From NCBI RefSeq assembly GCF_003634585.1, contig NZ_RBLG01000008.1, positions 1 to 33,908 on the forward strand: 33,908 bases of DNA, read 5' to 3'. Positions 1-7,239 of this stretch are shown here, piece by piece. How positions within the stretch are numbered: the first letter of the stretch is position 1; the number at the start of each line of letters is the position of its first letter. The position numbers were made by a program, and so were the translations under genes. The notes under the pieces were generated by a model. It searched no databases. It worked only from the letters and a program-made list of their open reading frames with translations, and was not told the origin of the DNA. The DNA is from Gillisia mitskevichiae. GTDB lineage: Bacteria > Bacteroidota > Bacteroidia > Flavobacteriales > Flavobacteriaceae.

Positions 1-57
1 AGAGAGGATTGATATAGCTAATAAATTTTGTAATCTTTTTGTTCTTCTCAATTTCAT
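1..57 (-). CDS. N-terminus of an unidentified protein (runs off the window)
   Basis: An ATG at 57 reads leftward out of the window as MKLRRTKRLQNLLAISILS, a basic start followed by a hydrophobic stretch, so a signal peptide or membrane anchor is likely. It begins 20 bp from the attC at 78, the usual start-side spacing in this array. Only 19 codons are visible and no family can be named. Confidence 0.5.
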   Translation of the reverse strand, partial: MKLRRTKRLQNLLAISILS

Positions 58-77
58 AATTTTTTTTAGCTTGTTGC

Positions 78-205
78 CAACGGTCTTGGTTAAGGCAAGT
101 AGCGTGGAGTAGGGACGCGTTCTTGTCGGATTTGTTGTTTGTTACTTGGTGTCTAAATTAGCACTTTTCACCTAATTGCCCGCTATTTGCGCTTAACCGA
201 TGTTG
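78..205 (-). repeat. attC-like site 1
   Basis: 128 bp. Left half CAAC-GGTCTT-GGTTAAGGC, right half GCGCTTAACC-GAT-GTTG. The right flank (GTTGTACCAC) pairs with the left flank of the site at 1016 (GTGGTACAAC), defining the cassette between them. Confidence 0.85.
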
Positions 206-219
206 TACCACGTTTTTTA

Positions 220-780
220 TCAGCTTAAGACTAGTCCAAATAGAATTAGAATCATAGTTGAAATTAATAAAGGTTGTTTTACTATATATATTCTAGATAT
301 ATTATTCCAGTTATTCATAAACATATAAATAGGTAAAAAATATAGAAATATTCCATATTCCTCTTCTAGGTTTAAGCTAAATCCATCAAAATTAAATTGA
401 AAGTAAATTTGATAAAATCGGAGCAATACTAAGAAGATTATTCCAAAAGTGAAAATTGCGTTTATTTGCGCATATTGAGTTTTTAATTTTTCCTTTCTAT
501 TTTTCACTTTAATATTACTCATCCAAATATAGGTTGTAAAACAAAATCCAATCGATGCTGCTATTAGTCCGATTAAAAAGGAATTGTAAAAAGTGAGTTC
601 TGAATTTAAAAATTTTGTCCAATTTCCATCAACAATAGCATACGTTATATCTTTGGTTTTAGTTAAAAGTCGCAGAAGAATATTAATTATAAAACCATAA
701 CCAAATCCAATTAAAATTCCTGAGTAGAATCGAAATTTTCCAATTTCTATAATTTGGAATTTAGATTTTATTTTTCTCAA
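220..780 (-). CDS. Multi-pass membrane protein of unknown function
   Basis: A 186-aa protein with about five hydrophobic segments (roughly residues 19-38, 64-84, 106-126, 142-155 and 168-186). A basic loop at about 88-101 (KVKNRKEKLK) is probably cytoplasmic. I do not recognise a family. It is the downstream gene of a two-gene cassette: the 52-codon gene at 822-980 precedes it by about 40 bp, and its stop lies 14 bp from the attC at 78-205. No promoter is evident between the genes, so co-transcription is likely. ATG start at 780. Confidence 0.7.
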   Translation of the reverse strand: MRKIKSKFQIIEIGKFRFYSGILIGFGYGFIINILLRLLTKTKDITYAIVDGNWTKFLNSELTFYNSFLIGLIAASIGFCFTTYIWMSNIKVKNRKEKLKTQYAQINAIFTFGIIFLVLLRFYQIYFQFNFDGFSLNLEEEYGIFLYFLPIYMFMNNWNNISRIYIVKQPLLISTMILILFGLVLS

Positions 781-821
781 TGGGTTGAAATTTGATAATC
801 TTAATTAATTCAATTAATGGT

Positions 822-980
822 TTAGAAAAAATCAGAGTATTCTAGTTTTCCATTTTTCATCATTTGTTCTACAGCTCTATCAAATTCAGAATGCTCATAA
901 GTAAAGTTACTTGGGATTTCCCTATTTGACCAAAGTTGGTAAAGTTCATTTTCAGCTTCTTCTTTTGTCATTTTACTCAT
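822..980 (-). CDS. Small acidic hypothetical protein
   Basis: I place the start at the ATG at 980 (MSKMTKEEAENELYQLW), giving 52 aa. An in-frame extension to 1007 adds only a basic, unlikely leader. The protein is charged and soluble, with a predicted N-terminal helix and the ending GKLEYSDFF. No family is recognised. It is the first gene of its cassette, about 35 bp from the attC at 1016, followed by the membrane protein at 220-780. A regulatory or partner role for that protein is possible but is only inference. Confidence 0.6.
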   Translation of the reverse strand: MSKMTKEEAENELYQLWSNREIPSNFTYEHSEFDRAVEQMMKNGKLEYSDFF

Positions 981-1015
981 AAATCTCTTTTTTAGTACTA
1001 AACTCAAATGTGGTA

Positions 1016-1142
1016 CAACGGTCTTGGTTAAGGCATGGTGCGTGGAGTAGGGACACTTTCTTGTCAGCTTAGTTGTTTGTTACTTGGTGTCTAAAATAGC
1101 TCTTTTTCGACTAAGCCCGCTATTTGCGCTTAACCGATGTTG
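1016..1142 (-). repeat. attC-like site 2
   Basis: 127 bp, GGTTAAGGC/GCGCTTAACC type, with the interior variant TTTTTCGACTAAGCCCGC shared with sites 3, 7 and 31. Its right arm GTTGTAAACTGTAGC pairs with GCTATTGTTTACAAC at 2228. Confidence 0.85.
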
Positions 1143-1193
1143 TAAACTGTAGCGAAACATAAAAATTCATTATATTTCTAAAAATAAATTTAA

Positions 1194-2207
1194 ATGAATT
1201 ACTCCAAATTTATTGCACTCATCGTTATAATTCTTTCAGTTTCATGCGAACAAAATCAAACTAAATCTTTTTCTCTTACTGGTACAACTTCCAACATTCC
1301 AGATTCCACCTTAGTTTTCTTTCACAACTTATTTAATGGTAAATCTATTGATTCTGCAATTGTATTAGATAATAAATTTCAATTTGAAACTAAATTTGAA
1401 AAATATCCTAATTGGGTAATGATGCATACTTTAGGTGAACAAGACTTTACTGAAGTATGGGTTGAAAATAGTCCGATGATTTTCGATGCATCAGATTCAA
1501 ATTTTAGTGATGGTAAAATTTTCGGATCTAATTCGCAAAAAGTAGCGAATGAATATGACAATATTGACTGGTTTTCCAAGCAGTCCGATGAGTCGAATCT
1601 CTTAAAATTAACGTTTGTAAAGGAGCATTCAAATTCAATCATTGCAGCAAAAGTCATTGCCTTTAACGCTGATCGGTGGGGTAGAGAGAAATCTAAATTA
1701 CTTTATGATGGTTTGTCGCCAGAAATGAAGAACAGCATATTTAAAGAACGAATCGGCAAAGTAATTAATTCTAAACAACCTACTCTTGGAACTAAATATG
1801 TAGATTTCATTTTAAAAGATACCTCAAGAGTTAATCAACAATTTTCTAAATTAACTGGCGAACTAACTTTATTGCAATTTTGGGCAAGTGGGTGTGGATA
1901 CAGCAGGATGGATAATCTTTACCTTAAAGAGGCACATCGATTATTTTCTAAGAAAGGATTTGAAATAGTTGGGGTTTCAATTGATAAGGATAAGTCACAG
2001 TGGAAAAATGCCATAATAAATGATTCTCTTTCCTGGATAAATCTAAGTAGTTTAAAAGGTGAGAATGGAGAAGTTAAACAAGCATATGGAATTTTTTCTA
2101 CTCCAAATAATTTTTTATTCGATTCCAATGGAGTTTTGATTGCCAGAAGTATCGAGGGTGAAAATCTAGTTGAAGAAATTGAAGATTATTTCAGCAATAA
2201 AAATTGA
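1194..2207 (+). CDS. TlpA/thioredoxin-like lipoprotein with a CxxS active site
   Basis: A 337-aa protein that starts with a lipoprotein signal peptide; the lipobox LSVSC puts the lipid cysteine at residue 18. Residues about 25-125 resemble the DUF4369 domain that precedes thioredoxin folds in many Bacteroidota proteins. The C-terminal ~130 residues are thioredoxin-like: FWASGCGYSR at the active site, GFEIVGVSIDKD, then TPNNFLFD in the cis-Pro region. The family normally has CxxC (WCGPC or WCPPC). Here it is C234-G-Y-S237, so the resolving cysteine is lost and the preceding Trp is Gly. It may be a monothiol enzyme, an isomerase-like protein or a redox-inactive one. It is coded on the plus strand, against the array direction, alone in its cassette. 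Confidence 0.85.
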   Translation: MNYSKFIALIVIILSVSCEQNQTKSFSLTGTTSNIPDSTLVFFHNLFNGKSIDSAIVLDNKFQFETKFEKYPNWVMMHTLGEQDFTEVWVENSPMIFDASDSNFSDGKIFGSNSQKVANEYDNIDWFSKQSDESNLLKLTFVKEHSNSIIAAKVIAFNADRWGREKSKLLYDGLSPEMKNSIFKERIGKVINSKQPTLGTKYVDFILKDTSRVNQQFSKLTGELTLLQFWASGCGYSRMDNLYLKEAHRLFSKKGFEIVGVSIDKDKSQWKNAIINDSLSWINLSSLKGENGEVKQAYGIFSTPNNFLFDSNGVLIARSIEGENLVEEIEDYFSNKN

Positions 2208-2238
2208 TAAACTCAGGAGTTTCTTGAGCTATTGTTTA

Positions 2239-2364
2239 CAACGGTCTTGGTTAAGGCAAGTAGCGTGGAGTAGGGACACGTTCTTGTCGGCTTTGTTGTT
2301 TTTTTCTAAGGATCTAAAATACACTTTTTCGACTAAGCCCGCTATTTGCGCTTAACCGATGTTG
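2239..2364 (-). repeat. attC-like site 3
   Basis: 126 bp, GGTTAAGGC/GCGCTTAACC type, interior variant with TTTTTCGACTAAGCCCGC. The right arm GTTGCATAGTGTTAC pairs with GTAATACTTTGCAAC at 2791, with differences at positions 7 and 11. Confidence 0.85.
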
Positions 2365-2451
2365 CATAGTGTTACGATCTTCAAAATATGTTGTTTTGTT
2401 GTCATCGTTTTTATGTCATTTTAATCTTTTCTAAATCTCAAATAAATTTTT

Positions 2452-2611
2452 CACGTCTGAGTAAGAGTCAGTTTGAATTCTTTTTTGGTTCTTATTATTT
2501 TGTCATTTTTCACGTCTGATTGAAAGTCAGAGTTTTCATGCTTGAGTAAAAGTCAGAATAAAAAGTGGAATGCATCTGTTTTTACATTTTTCAGGTTCGA
2601 GTAAGAATCCG
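2452..2611 (+). repeat. Four degenerate 20-bp direct repeat units
   Basis: Units at 2452-2471 (CACGTCTGAGTAAGAGTCAG), 2511-2530 (CACGTCTGATTGAAAGTCAG), 2537-2556 (CATGCTTGAGTAAAAGTCAG) and 2592-2611 (CAGGTTCGAGTAAGAATCCG). Each follows a run of T. A partial fifth unit (CATTCTGAGTAATAC) sits at 2783-2797 against the next attC. The first two units contain CTGA...TCAG inverted ends that could form tiny hairpins. Confidence 0.75.
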
Positions 2612-2722
2612 CGCACTGATTTTAGTATTATTCAATTTTTCTAATTTTAACCTTTGTAAACTTTTCACATAAACCTCAGATTTGTGTAGTTTATATTTTT
2701 CACTAAATTCTTGAAAAAGTCA

Positions 2723-2737
2723 ACGCAACAGTTGCGT
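2723..2737. repeat. Perfect short hairpin ACGCAAC-A-GTTGCGT
   Basis: Seven complementary bases on each side of one A. It contains CAAC...GTTG, the same outer core as the attC sites, but without spacers or L boxes. This may be chance. Confidence 0.5.
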
Positions 2738-2801
2738 GAGATTGGTTTTTTAATTTAGGAATTGTTTTTTTTTTGAGTTTTTCATTCTGAGTAATACTTT
2801 G

Positions 2802-2929
2802 CAACGGTCTTGGTTAAGGCAAGTAGCGTGGAGTAGGTACGCGTTCTTGTCGGCTTAGTTGTTTTTTACTTGGTGTCTAAAATAATACTTTTCACCAGAA
2901 TGCCCGCTATTTGCGCTTAACCGATGTTG
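2802..2929 (-). repeat. attC-like site 4
   Basis: 128 bp, GGTTAAGGC/GCGCTTAACC type; GGGAC is changed to GGTAC inside. The right arm GTTGCCCACAGTTTA pairs with TAAATTGTGGGCAAC at 3776. Confidence 0.85.
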
Positions 2930-2937
2930 CCCACAGT

Positions 2938-3771
2938 TTATTGTTCTTCAGAAGTCTCCCAGCCATCATAATCACCATTTAACATTCTTGCTTTTTCAAA
3001 TAATTTTAGTGTGTGTTCATCAATTTCATTGTATCCAATTTTATCAATTCTTGAAATTGAAATCACATATTTATAATTTATAGATGGTTCCGCTTTTTTC
3101 TTAAGGTTAATTTTATAATTATTTGATATAGCGAATTTTTCAAACTTTTCTAAATCTTCTTTATTATTAAAATATACCCAATGAACGACTTCTCTTTCTT
3201 TGGTTAAATTATCGCCTTTTTTTTCTAGTTGTTCAACAACTCTTCTGTTTTGAATAATTTGCAATTGTGAGGGATTCGGGTAAAGGAAGTTAAAATATCC
3301 ATTCCAAGTTTTATCTTCATCTATTCCAAAAGCAAATTTATATTCGGGATAATTTCTCATTACATCAACAACAGCTTTTTCAAAATTACCATTATCGGAA
3401 TAGAAATATAAATCTCTTAATCCATTTGAAGTTAATCTTCCGACATATGTGTAATTAAGTTTTTCAGCCTTTAAATTATCAATGATATCATCTTCTATTT
3501 TCCACAATTTCTCGGCTTCCTCATTATCAGAAAGTCCATTTTCCTTAGGATTGAGCATTTTTATTGAAACGTAAATGACATTTTCTTGATTTTCAATTGG
3601 AGCAATAGAATTTAAATTTAAGTCTGTTGAAATAGAACTTAAATTATTGTCAACATTAGAAAAATAAAATGTCCAATCTGGTTGATATTTATTTACTGAT
3701 TTCTTTTGTCCAAATATGTTGCTGAATATTCCCATTGTTAAAGTCAGAAGTAATATTGTTTTTCGGATCAT
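2938..3771 (-). CDS. Exported DUF695-RraB two-domain protein
   Basis: 277 aa. A signal peptide (to about residue 21, IFG/Q) precedes a DUF695-type domain at about 30-170, with conserved-looking pieces WTFYFSNVD, YVGRLTSNGLRDLYFY and W156-NGYFNFLYP. It is followed by an RraB-like domain at about 180-275, with the family's REVVHWVYF and the C-terminal GDYDGWE (266-272). RraB of gammaproteobacteria binds and inhibits RNase E. This copy carries a signal peptide, so it probably acts outside the cytoplasm and is unlikely to regulate an RNase E. It is alone in its cassette: the start is 15 bp from the attC at 3787 and the stop 8 bp from the attC ending at 2929. Domain calls are confident, the role unknown. 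Confidence 0.82.
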   Translation of the reverse strand: MIRKTILLLTLTMGIFSNIFGQKKSVNKYQPDWTFYFSNVDNNLSSISTDLNLNSIAPIENQENVIYVSIKMLNPKENGLSDNEEAEKLWKIEDDIIDNLKAEKLNYTYVGRLTSNGLRDLYFYSDNGNFEKAVVDVMRNYPEYKFAFGIDEDKTWNGYFNFLYPNPSQLQIIQNRRVVEQLEKKGDNLTKEREVVHWVYFNNKEDLEKFEKFAISNNYKINLKKKAEPSINYKYVISISRIDKIGYNEIDEHTLKLFEKARMLNGDYDGWETSEEQ

Positions 3772-3786
3772 AGTTTAAATTGTGGG

Positions 3787-3914
3787 CAACGGTCTTGGTT
3801 AAGGCAAGTAGCGTGGAGTAGGGACGGCTTCTTGTCAGCTTTGTTGGTTTTTACTTGGTCTCTAAAATATCACATTTTAACGGAATGCCCGCTATTTGCG
3901 CTTAACCGATGTTG
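3787..3914 (-). repeat. attC-like site 5
   Basis: 128 bp, GGTTAAGGC/GCGCTTAACC type. The right arm GTTGTAATTTGTT pairs with AATAAATTACAAC at 4464. Confidence 0.85.
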
Positions 3915-3957
3915 TAATTTGTTGAGTTGTTTAGTTGAAATGTATATTTCATACTTT

Positions 3958-4410
3958 TTATAGCTTATCTATATTATTAGTACTTAAAACCATTATTCGG
4001 TTAACCGGTATTATTTTAAAATTATTAGAAGTGCTATCTAAGATTATCAAATTAAATTCAAAGACTTTTTGTCTATTCAATAAGTCCAATTCATTTTTTT
4101 CTCGGTTGACCATCTCATTCTCAAATTTTATAAGTAACTCATTTTTTGGAATAATTTTAAAATCATCAATTTCACTTAAATTCAGAGTTTCTGATTCCTT
4201 ATTTAAATCCTTTTTTAAATAAATAAATTTCGATTGATCGCAAATATAATATGAGCCTTTATTCGTATTTATTTCAAATGGGACAGATTTAGAATTATTA
4301 TCATTTTTGTCATATATGATATAAAGTCTTTCAGGTTTTCTAGGTATCAAAATTAAAATCATCAAGATTACTATTATTATAGAACCTATTAAATATTTAT
4401 ACTTTTCCAC
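3958..4410 (-). CDS. Single-pass membrane-anchored hypothetical protein
   Basis: 150 aa. Residues 6-23 (YLIGSIIIVILMILILIP) form an N-terminal anchor, followed by a soluble, charged domain of about 125 residues with alternating beta-like segments (GSYYICDQSKFIYLKK, KVFEFNLIILDS). No family is recognised. It is the only gene in its cassette. The 62 bp upstream of the ATG at 4410 contain no clear promoter. Confidence 0.7.
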   Translation of the reverse strand: MEKYKYLIGSIIIVILMILILIPRKPERLYIIYDKNDNNSKSVPFEINTNKGSYYICDQSKFIYLKKDLNKESETLNLSEIDDFKIIPKNELLIKFENEMVNREKNELDLLNRQKVFEFNLIILDSTSNNFKIIPVNRIMVLSTNNIDKL

Positions 4411-4472
4411 TCGTTCCTTTATTTGAAATTTGAACAGATAATTTCGCTTATATGTTCTACTGTAATAAATTA

Positions 4473-4600
4473 CAACGGTCTTGGTTAAGGCAAGTAGCGT
4501 GGAGTAGGGACACGTTCTTGTCGGCTTAGTTGTTTTTTACTTGGTCTCTAAAATATTACTTTTCATTGGAATACCCGCTATTTGCGCTTAACCGATGTTA
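4473..4600 (-). repeat. attC-like site 6
   Basis: 128 bp, GGTTAAGGC/GCGCTTAACC type, ending GTTA instead of GTTG. The right arm GTTAGCTACCGTAT pairs with ATATGGTAGCTAAC at 5277. The stop codon of the minus-strand gene (4598-4600) lies inside this arm. Confidence 0.85.
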
Positions 4601-5263
4601 GCTACCGTATTTGTTTTTTAGTTCTGATTTATCAATTTCATTTTTAAGTTCAATTGTACCTTCAAGTAAATATTCAAATTCAGGGTTTTTATCAAATGGG
4701 ATTCCTTGCCAATATTTTTTAATTGCAATTTTGTTTCCTGTTTTTTCATATTCAGTAATCCATTTTGAGTCAGCTTTATGGAATAATAAATTACAAGTTA
4801 TTTTTACAGGAGCAATTTTGAAATTATTTTTCTTGTTGAACATATTCTTAAGCATTGTTCTTCCTTCGTAACTATCTTCCGCTAAATATATAGCAATTAA
4901 TCTACTTGGAGAATTCGGGGAAATTTCACGTCTTATTTTTTCAAATTCGATTTCGATATTTGCGATTAACTCACTTTTTATTATTTGTGCTTCAGAAATA
5001 GGTTTAGGATTCTTTATGCCGTATTGAAGTCTAAATCCATTTTTTGACATTGATGTTATGGCAATATTTGACATTCTTGGAGAAGAAAAACCGCTATAAG
5101 AATGAGGGTTTTTCATTAATTCATCAATATCTAAATTATATATAGGATGTAAACTTTTGTAAGTGAACAAATTAGCTATAGAAGGAGAAGAAATCATACC
5201 TGTTTTTCCAAAATTTAAAGTGACTAGAAAATCATCAAGGTTAATAAAATAAATGAATTTCAT
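4598..5263 (-). CDS. Hypothetical protein, possibly ADP-ribosyltransferase-like
   Basis: 221 aa, soluble, no signal peptide. I do not recognise it with certainty. The order of motifs (SPSRLIAIYLAEDSYEGRT at about 115-133, then KKYWQGIPF and EYLLEGTIEL near the C-terminus) is reminiscent of small ADP-ribosyltransferase-fold families such as RES or DUF2441, with an Arg in the first strand and a late Glu. This is only a pattern impression. The TAA stop (4598-4600) overlaps the AAC triplet of the attC R box (CTAAC on the minus strand), the tightest gene-to-site junction in the window. ATG at 5263, 23 bp from the next site. Confidence 0.7.
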   Translation of the reverse strand: MKFIYFINLDDFLVTLNFGKTGMISSPSIANLFTYKSLHPIYNLDIDELMKNPHSYSGFSSPRMSNIAITSMSKNGFRLQYGIKNPKPISEAQIIKSELIANIEIEFEKIRREISPNSPSRLIAIYLAEDSYEGRTMLKNMFNKKNNFKIAPVKITCNLLFHKADSKWITEYEKTGNKIAIKKYWQGIPFDKNPEFEYLLEGTIELKNEIDKSELKNKYGS

Positions 5264-5286
5264 AAATGTTGGATTTATATGGTAGC

Positions 5287-5412
5287 TAACGGTCTTGGTT
5301 AAGGCAAGTAGCGTGGAGTAGGGACGCGTTCTTGTCGGCTTTGTTGTTTTTTACTAGGTATCTAAAATACACTTTTTCGACTAAGCCCGCTATTTGCGCT
5401 TAACCGATGTTA
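5287..5412 (-). repeat. attC-like site 7
   Basis: 126 bp, starts TAAC and ends GTTA, GGTTAAGGC/GCGCTTAACC type with the TTTTTCGACTAAGCCCGC interior. The right arm GTTACCCATTGTTTTT pairs with AAAAATAATGGGTAAC at 6170. Confidence 0.85.
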
Positions 5413-5423
5413 CCCATTGTTTT

Positions 5424-5792
5424 TTACTTAGTGATATTGTAATTATTCACTAGAACTGAAGCTGAGATATGTAAAATCCTTTCGAGTTCTCTTATCATAT
5501 CTACAGTCAATCTTTTCTTTTTGTTTAATATTTCTGAGACTCTACTTTTTCCACCAATTACACCAACTAGATCTTTCTGTTTTAAGTTCATTTCCTCCAT
5601 TCTAATCTTTATAGCTTCTATAGGATCAGGAGCATCAATAGGATAATGTTCATTTTCAAAGTTGTCAATTAACATTGAAAGAATCTCTGCTTCATCACCC
5701 TCTTTTGTGTTGGCAGGTGCATCAAATATCATTTCAAGTCTCTCAAGAGCTTTATCGTAGTCTTTTTCTGTTTTGATTGGCTTAATATTCAT
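5424..5792 (-). CDS. higA: HigA-type antitoxin (XRE helix-turn-helix)
   Basis: 122 aa. The N-terminal ~60 residues carry the acidic HigA-type segment (ALERLEMIFDAP...EGDEAEILSMLIDNFE). A helix-turn-helix spans about 70-105 (LKQKDLVGVIGGKSRVSEIL), as in COG5499 antitoxins. It should bind and neutralise the HigB toxin encoded just upstream and repress their shared promoter. The toxin-first order and the 11-bp gap are typical of higBA. Toxin-antitoxin cassettes are common in large integrons, where they are thought to stabilise the array. Confidence 0.9.
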   Translation of the reverse strand: MNIKPIKTEKDYDKALERLEMIFDAPANTKEGDEAEILSMLIDNFENEHYPIDAPDPIEAIKIRMEEMNLKQKDLVGVIGGKSRVSEILNKKKRLTVDMIRELERILHISASVLVNNYNITK

Positions 5793-5803
5793 AATCCTAA
5801 TTT

Positions 5804-6100
5804 TTAAATTGTGTCAGCATCTATTTTATCATATTCTGCGTGTGTTCCCACAAATCGAATAAATGCCCATTGTCTCAAATAATTAAACTTTACAATTAGT
5901 CGATATGAGTTTCCTTTAATATTAAAAACAACTCGACTGTCTTTTAAAACACTTGCATTTATATATGTCATCTTAACATCATTTGGAGAATTCCAATTCG
6001 AGGATTTAGCTGTCTCATACCAAGTTTTTAAATACTGTTCTGAATCTGCATGTTTTTCCCAGAATTCCCTCAATGTTCTTTTCGCAATTATTCTTTTCAT
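5804..6100 (-). CDS. higB: HigB-type toxin (ribosome-dependent mRNA interferase family)
   Basis: 98 aa, the usual HigB length. Family-like segments are LREFWEKHADSEQYLKTWYE at about 10-29, then VVFNIKGNSYRLIVKF and WAFIRFVGTHAEYDKID at the C-terminus. HigB proteins cleave mRNA on translating ribosomes. It is the first gene of the cassette, with higA 11 bp downstream. Unlike most genes here, it is preceded by a recognisable Bacteroidota-type promoter element at 6117-6124, so this cassette probably drives its own expression. ATG at 6100. Confidence 0.92.
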   Translation of the reverse strand: MKRIIAKRTLREFWEKHADSEQYLKTWYETAKSSNWNSPNDVKMTYINASVLKDSRVVFNIKGNSYRLIVKFNYLRQWAFIRFVGTHAEYDKIDADTI

Positions 6101-6116
6101 CTAATAAATTCTAATG

Positions 6117-6124
6117 CAAAGATA
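6117..6124 (-). promoter_or_regulatory. Candidate Bacteroidota -7 element upstream of higB
   Basis: On the minus strand this reads TATCTTTG, matching the Bacteroidota consensus TAnnTTTG. It lies 16 bp upstream of the higB ATG, implying a very short leader. No well-spaced -33 TTTG box is obvious, so this is tentative. Confidence 0.45.
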
Positions 6125-6181
6125 TATAAAGTTCTCAAAAAACGAACTTATTTAATGAAATTTTTTCTGAAAAATAATGGG

Positions 6182-6308
6182 TAACGGTCTTGGTTAAGGC
6201 AAGTAGTGGGAGTAGGGTTGCTAACTTGTCGGCTTAGTTGTTTTTTACTTGATGTCTAAAATATCACTTTTCACCGGAATACCCGCTATTTGCGCTTAAC
6301 CGATGTTG
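6182..6308 (-). repeat. attC-like site 8
   Basis: 127 bp, starts TAAC. GGTTAAGGC/GCGCTTAACC type with a degenerate left interior (AAGTAGTGGGAG, GGTTGCTAAC). The right arm GTTGGCTAATGGTTTTAT pairs with ATAAAACTATTTGCCAAC at 6767, with differences at positions 7 and 11. Confidence 0.82.
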
Positions 6309-6333
6309 GCTAATGGTTTTATTACTAAAAATA

Positions 6334-6711
6334 TTAATTTAGACTTTTCAATTTCTCATTAAGACAAGCCAGAGATTCCTGGTCAATTAATGCTGTATCT
6401 ATTCTGAGTTCTTTTTCATCAGATTTAAGAATATATTCACCAGCAAATTTCTTTATAATTTTTATTTCTTTTAATTCCATTTTCTTAGAAAAGGGAGAAT
6501 TAAGATATATCATTTCATTTTCAATTGTCAGATATTGATTTAAGTATTGATATGCGTAAGTGGTAATAAATAACAGAGGTAATATTATTCCAATGCTCTG
6601 AGACCATGTATTGAATTCATTAAAGAAGAGATTAGCAATTAATAATACAAACCAGAGAACAATCATAATTAACAAGGATCTTGTGCGTTTTTTTTTATAT
6701 CTGATAATCAT
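6334..6711 (-). CDS. Two-TM membrane protein, PH-like C-terminal region
   Basis: 125 aa: a basic N-terminus, two hydrophobic segments (about 13-29 and 38-55) joined by a short loop, then a ~65-residue soluble region of beta strands (YLTIENEMIYLNSPF, LKEIKIIKKFAGEYIL). That arrangement is common in small bacterial proteins with a bPH-type domain. The assignment rests on topology and pattern only. It is the sole gene of its cassette; ATG at 6711, 70 bp from the next site. Confidence 0.65.
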   Translation of the reverse strand: MIIRYKKKRTRSLLIMIVLWFVLLIANLFFNEFNTWSQSIGIILPLLFITTYAYQYLNQYLTIENEMIYLNSPFSKKMELKEIKIIKKFAGEYILKSDEKELRIDTALIDQESLACLNEKLKSLN

Positions 6712-6780
6712 AAAATGTGCTCAATTAAATATTTATAATTGTTCCAAAGTTAATCAACGGTTTTCTATAAAACTATTTGC

Positions 6781-6908
6781 CAACGGTCTTGTTTAACGTA
6801 AGTGGCGTGGAGTAGGGACACGTTTTTGTCGGCTTTGTTGTTTGTTAATTGGTCTCTAAAATTAAACTTTTCACCACAATGCCCGCTATTTGCTGTTAAA
6901 CGATGTTG
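6781..6908 (-). repeat. attC-like site 9
   Basis: 128 bp, the GTTTAA type: left CAAC-GGTCTT-GTTTAACG, right CTGTTAAAC-GAT-GTTG, a compensated change of the L boxes. The right arm GTTGGCAACTGGC pairs with GCTTGTTGCCAAC at 7536, with differences at positions 10 and 11. Confidence 0.85.
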
Positions 6909-6921
6909 GCAACTGGCTCTT

Positions 6922-7239
6922 TTATTCCGAACGATTAATCTTTATTGGATTTTGATGTGTATCAAAAATATCAACTATTTCAATTTGATTTGCATTTTCA
7001 TTCATCCAATAGATTATCTTGTAAGATTGATGAACTAAATATCGAAACCCTTGATTTCTATCAACTAATAAATCTTCTATTCGACCAATTTCTGGTTGCT
7101 TTCTAAGTCGGTTGGTTTCTTGTACAATTTTACGGGTTTCATTCTTTGCAACCCTCAAACTGGCGTTTTCTTTTAAGTAATTGAAATTTTTTTGTAATTC
7201 TTTTTTGGCGAAGTCTGTCCAGAATATTTCTATTTCCAT
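6922..7239 (-). CDS. RelE/ParE superfamily toxin
   Basis: 105 aa. The fold is recognisable from the N-terminal strand MEIEIFWTDFAKKELQKNFNYL, the central RKQPEIGRIEDLL, and the C-terminal strands GFRYLVHQSYKIIYWMNE and IEIVDIFDTHQNP. Family members either poison gyrase (ParE) or cleave ribosome-bound mRNA (RelE); the sequence alone does not decide. The start codon overlaps the end of the antitoxin gene by 10 bp, so the two are probably translationally coupled. Confidence 0.9.
   Translation of the reverse strand: MEIEIFWTDFAKKELQKNFNYLKENASLRVAKNETRKIVQETNRLRKQPEIGRIEDLLVDRNQGFRYLVHQSYKIIYWMNENANQIEIVDIFDTHQNPIKINRSE

Larger units (their letters stand above)
2365..2801 (+). other. ORF-less cassette body with repeated 20-bp units
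   Basis: This 437-bp cassette holds no convincing gene on either strand. The longest reading, from an ATG at 2388, is 43 codons of Phe/Ser-rich sequence that run through the repeat units. The insert carries at least four related 20-bp units, a fifth partial one at the right end, and a perfect short hairpin at 2723-2737. Gene-less cassettes are known in chromosomal integrons and some encode small RNAs; whether this one does is not shown by the sequence. The strand given is arbitrary. Confidence 0.65.

Noticed and set aside
2170-2355. Short ORF and its relative at 6802-7038 (both contain WSRDTFLSALLF)
   Set aside because: They are translations of the attC repeat itself and start inside or across it; real genes lie on the other side of the repeat.
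2388-2519. 43-codon ORF in the ORF-less cassette
   Set aside because: It is Phe/Ser-rich and its translation follows the repeated 20-bp units; no start context or family.
3935-4222. Plus-strand ORF opposite the 3958-4410 gene
   Set aside because: A shadow frame of the minus-strand gene, with low-complexity composition.
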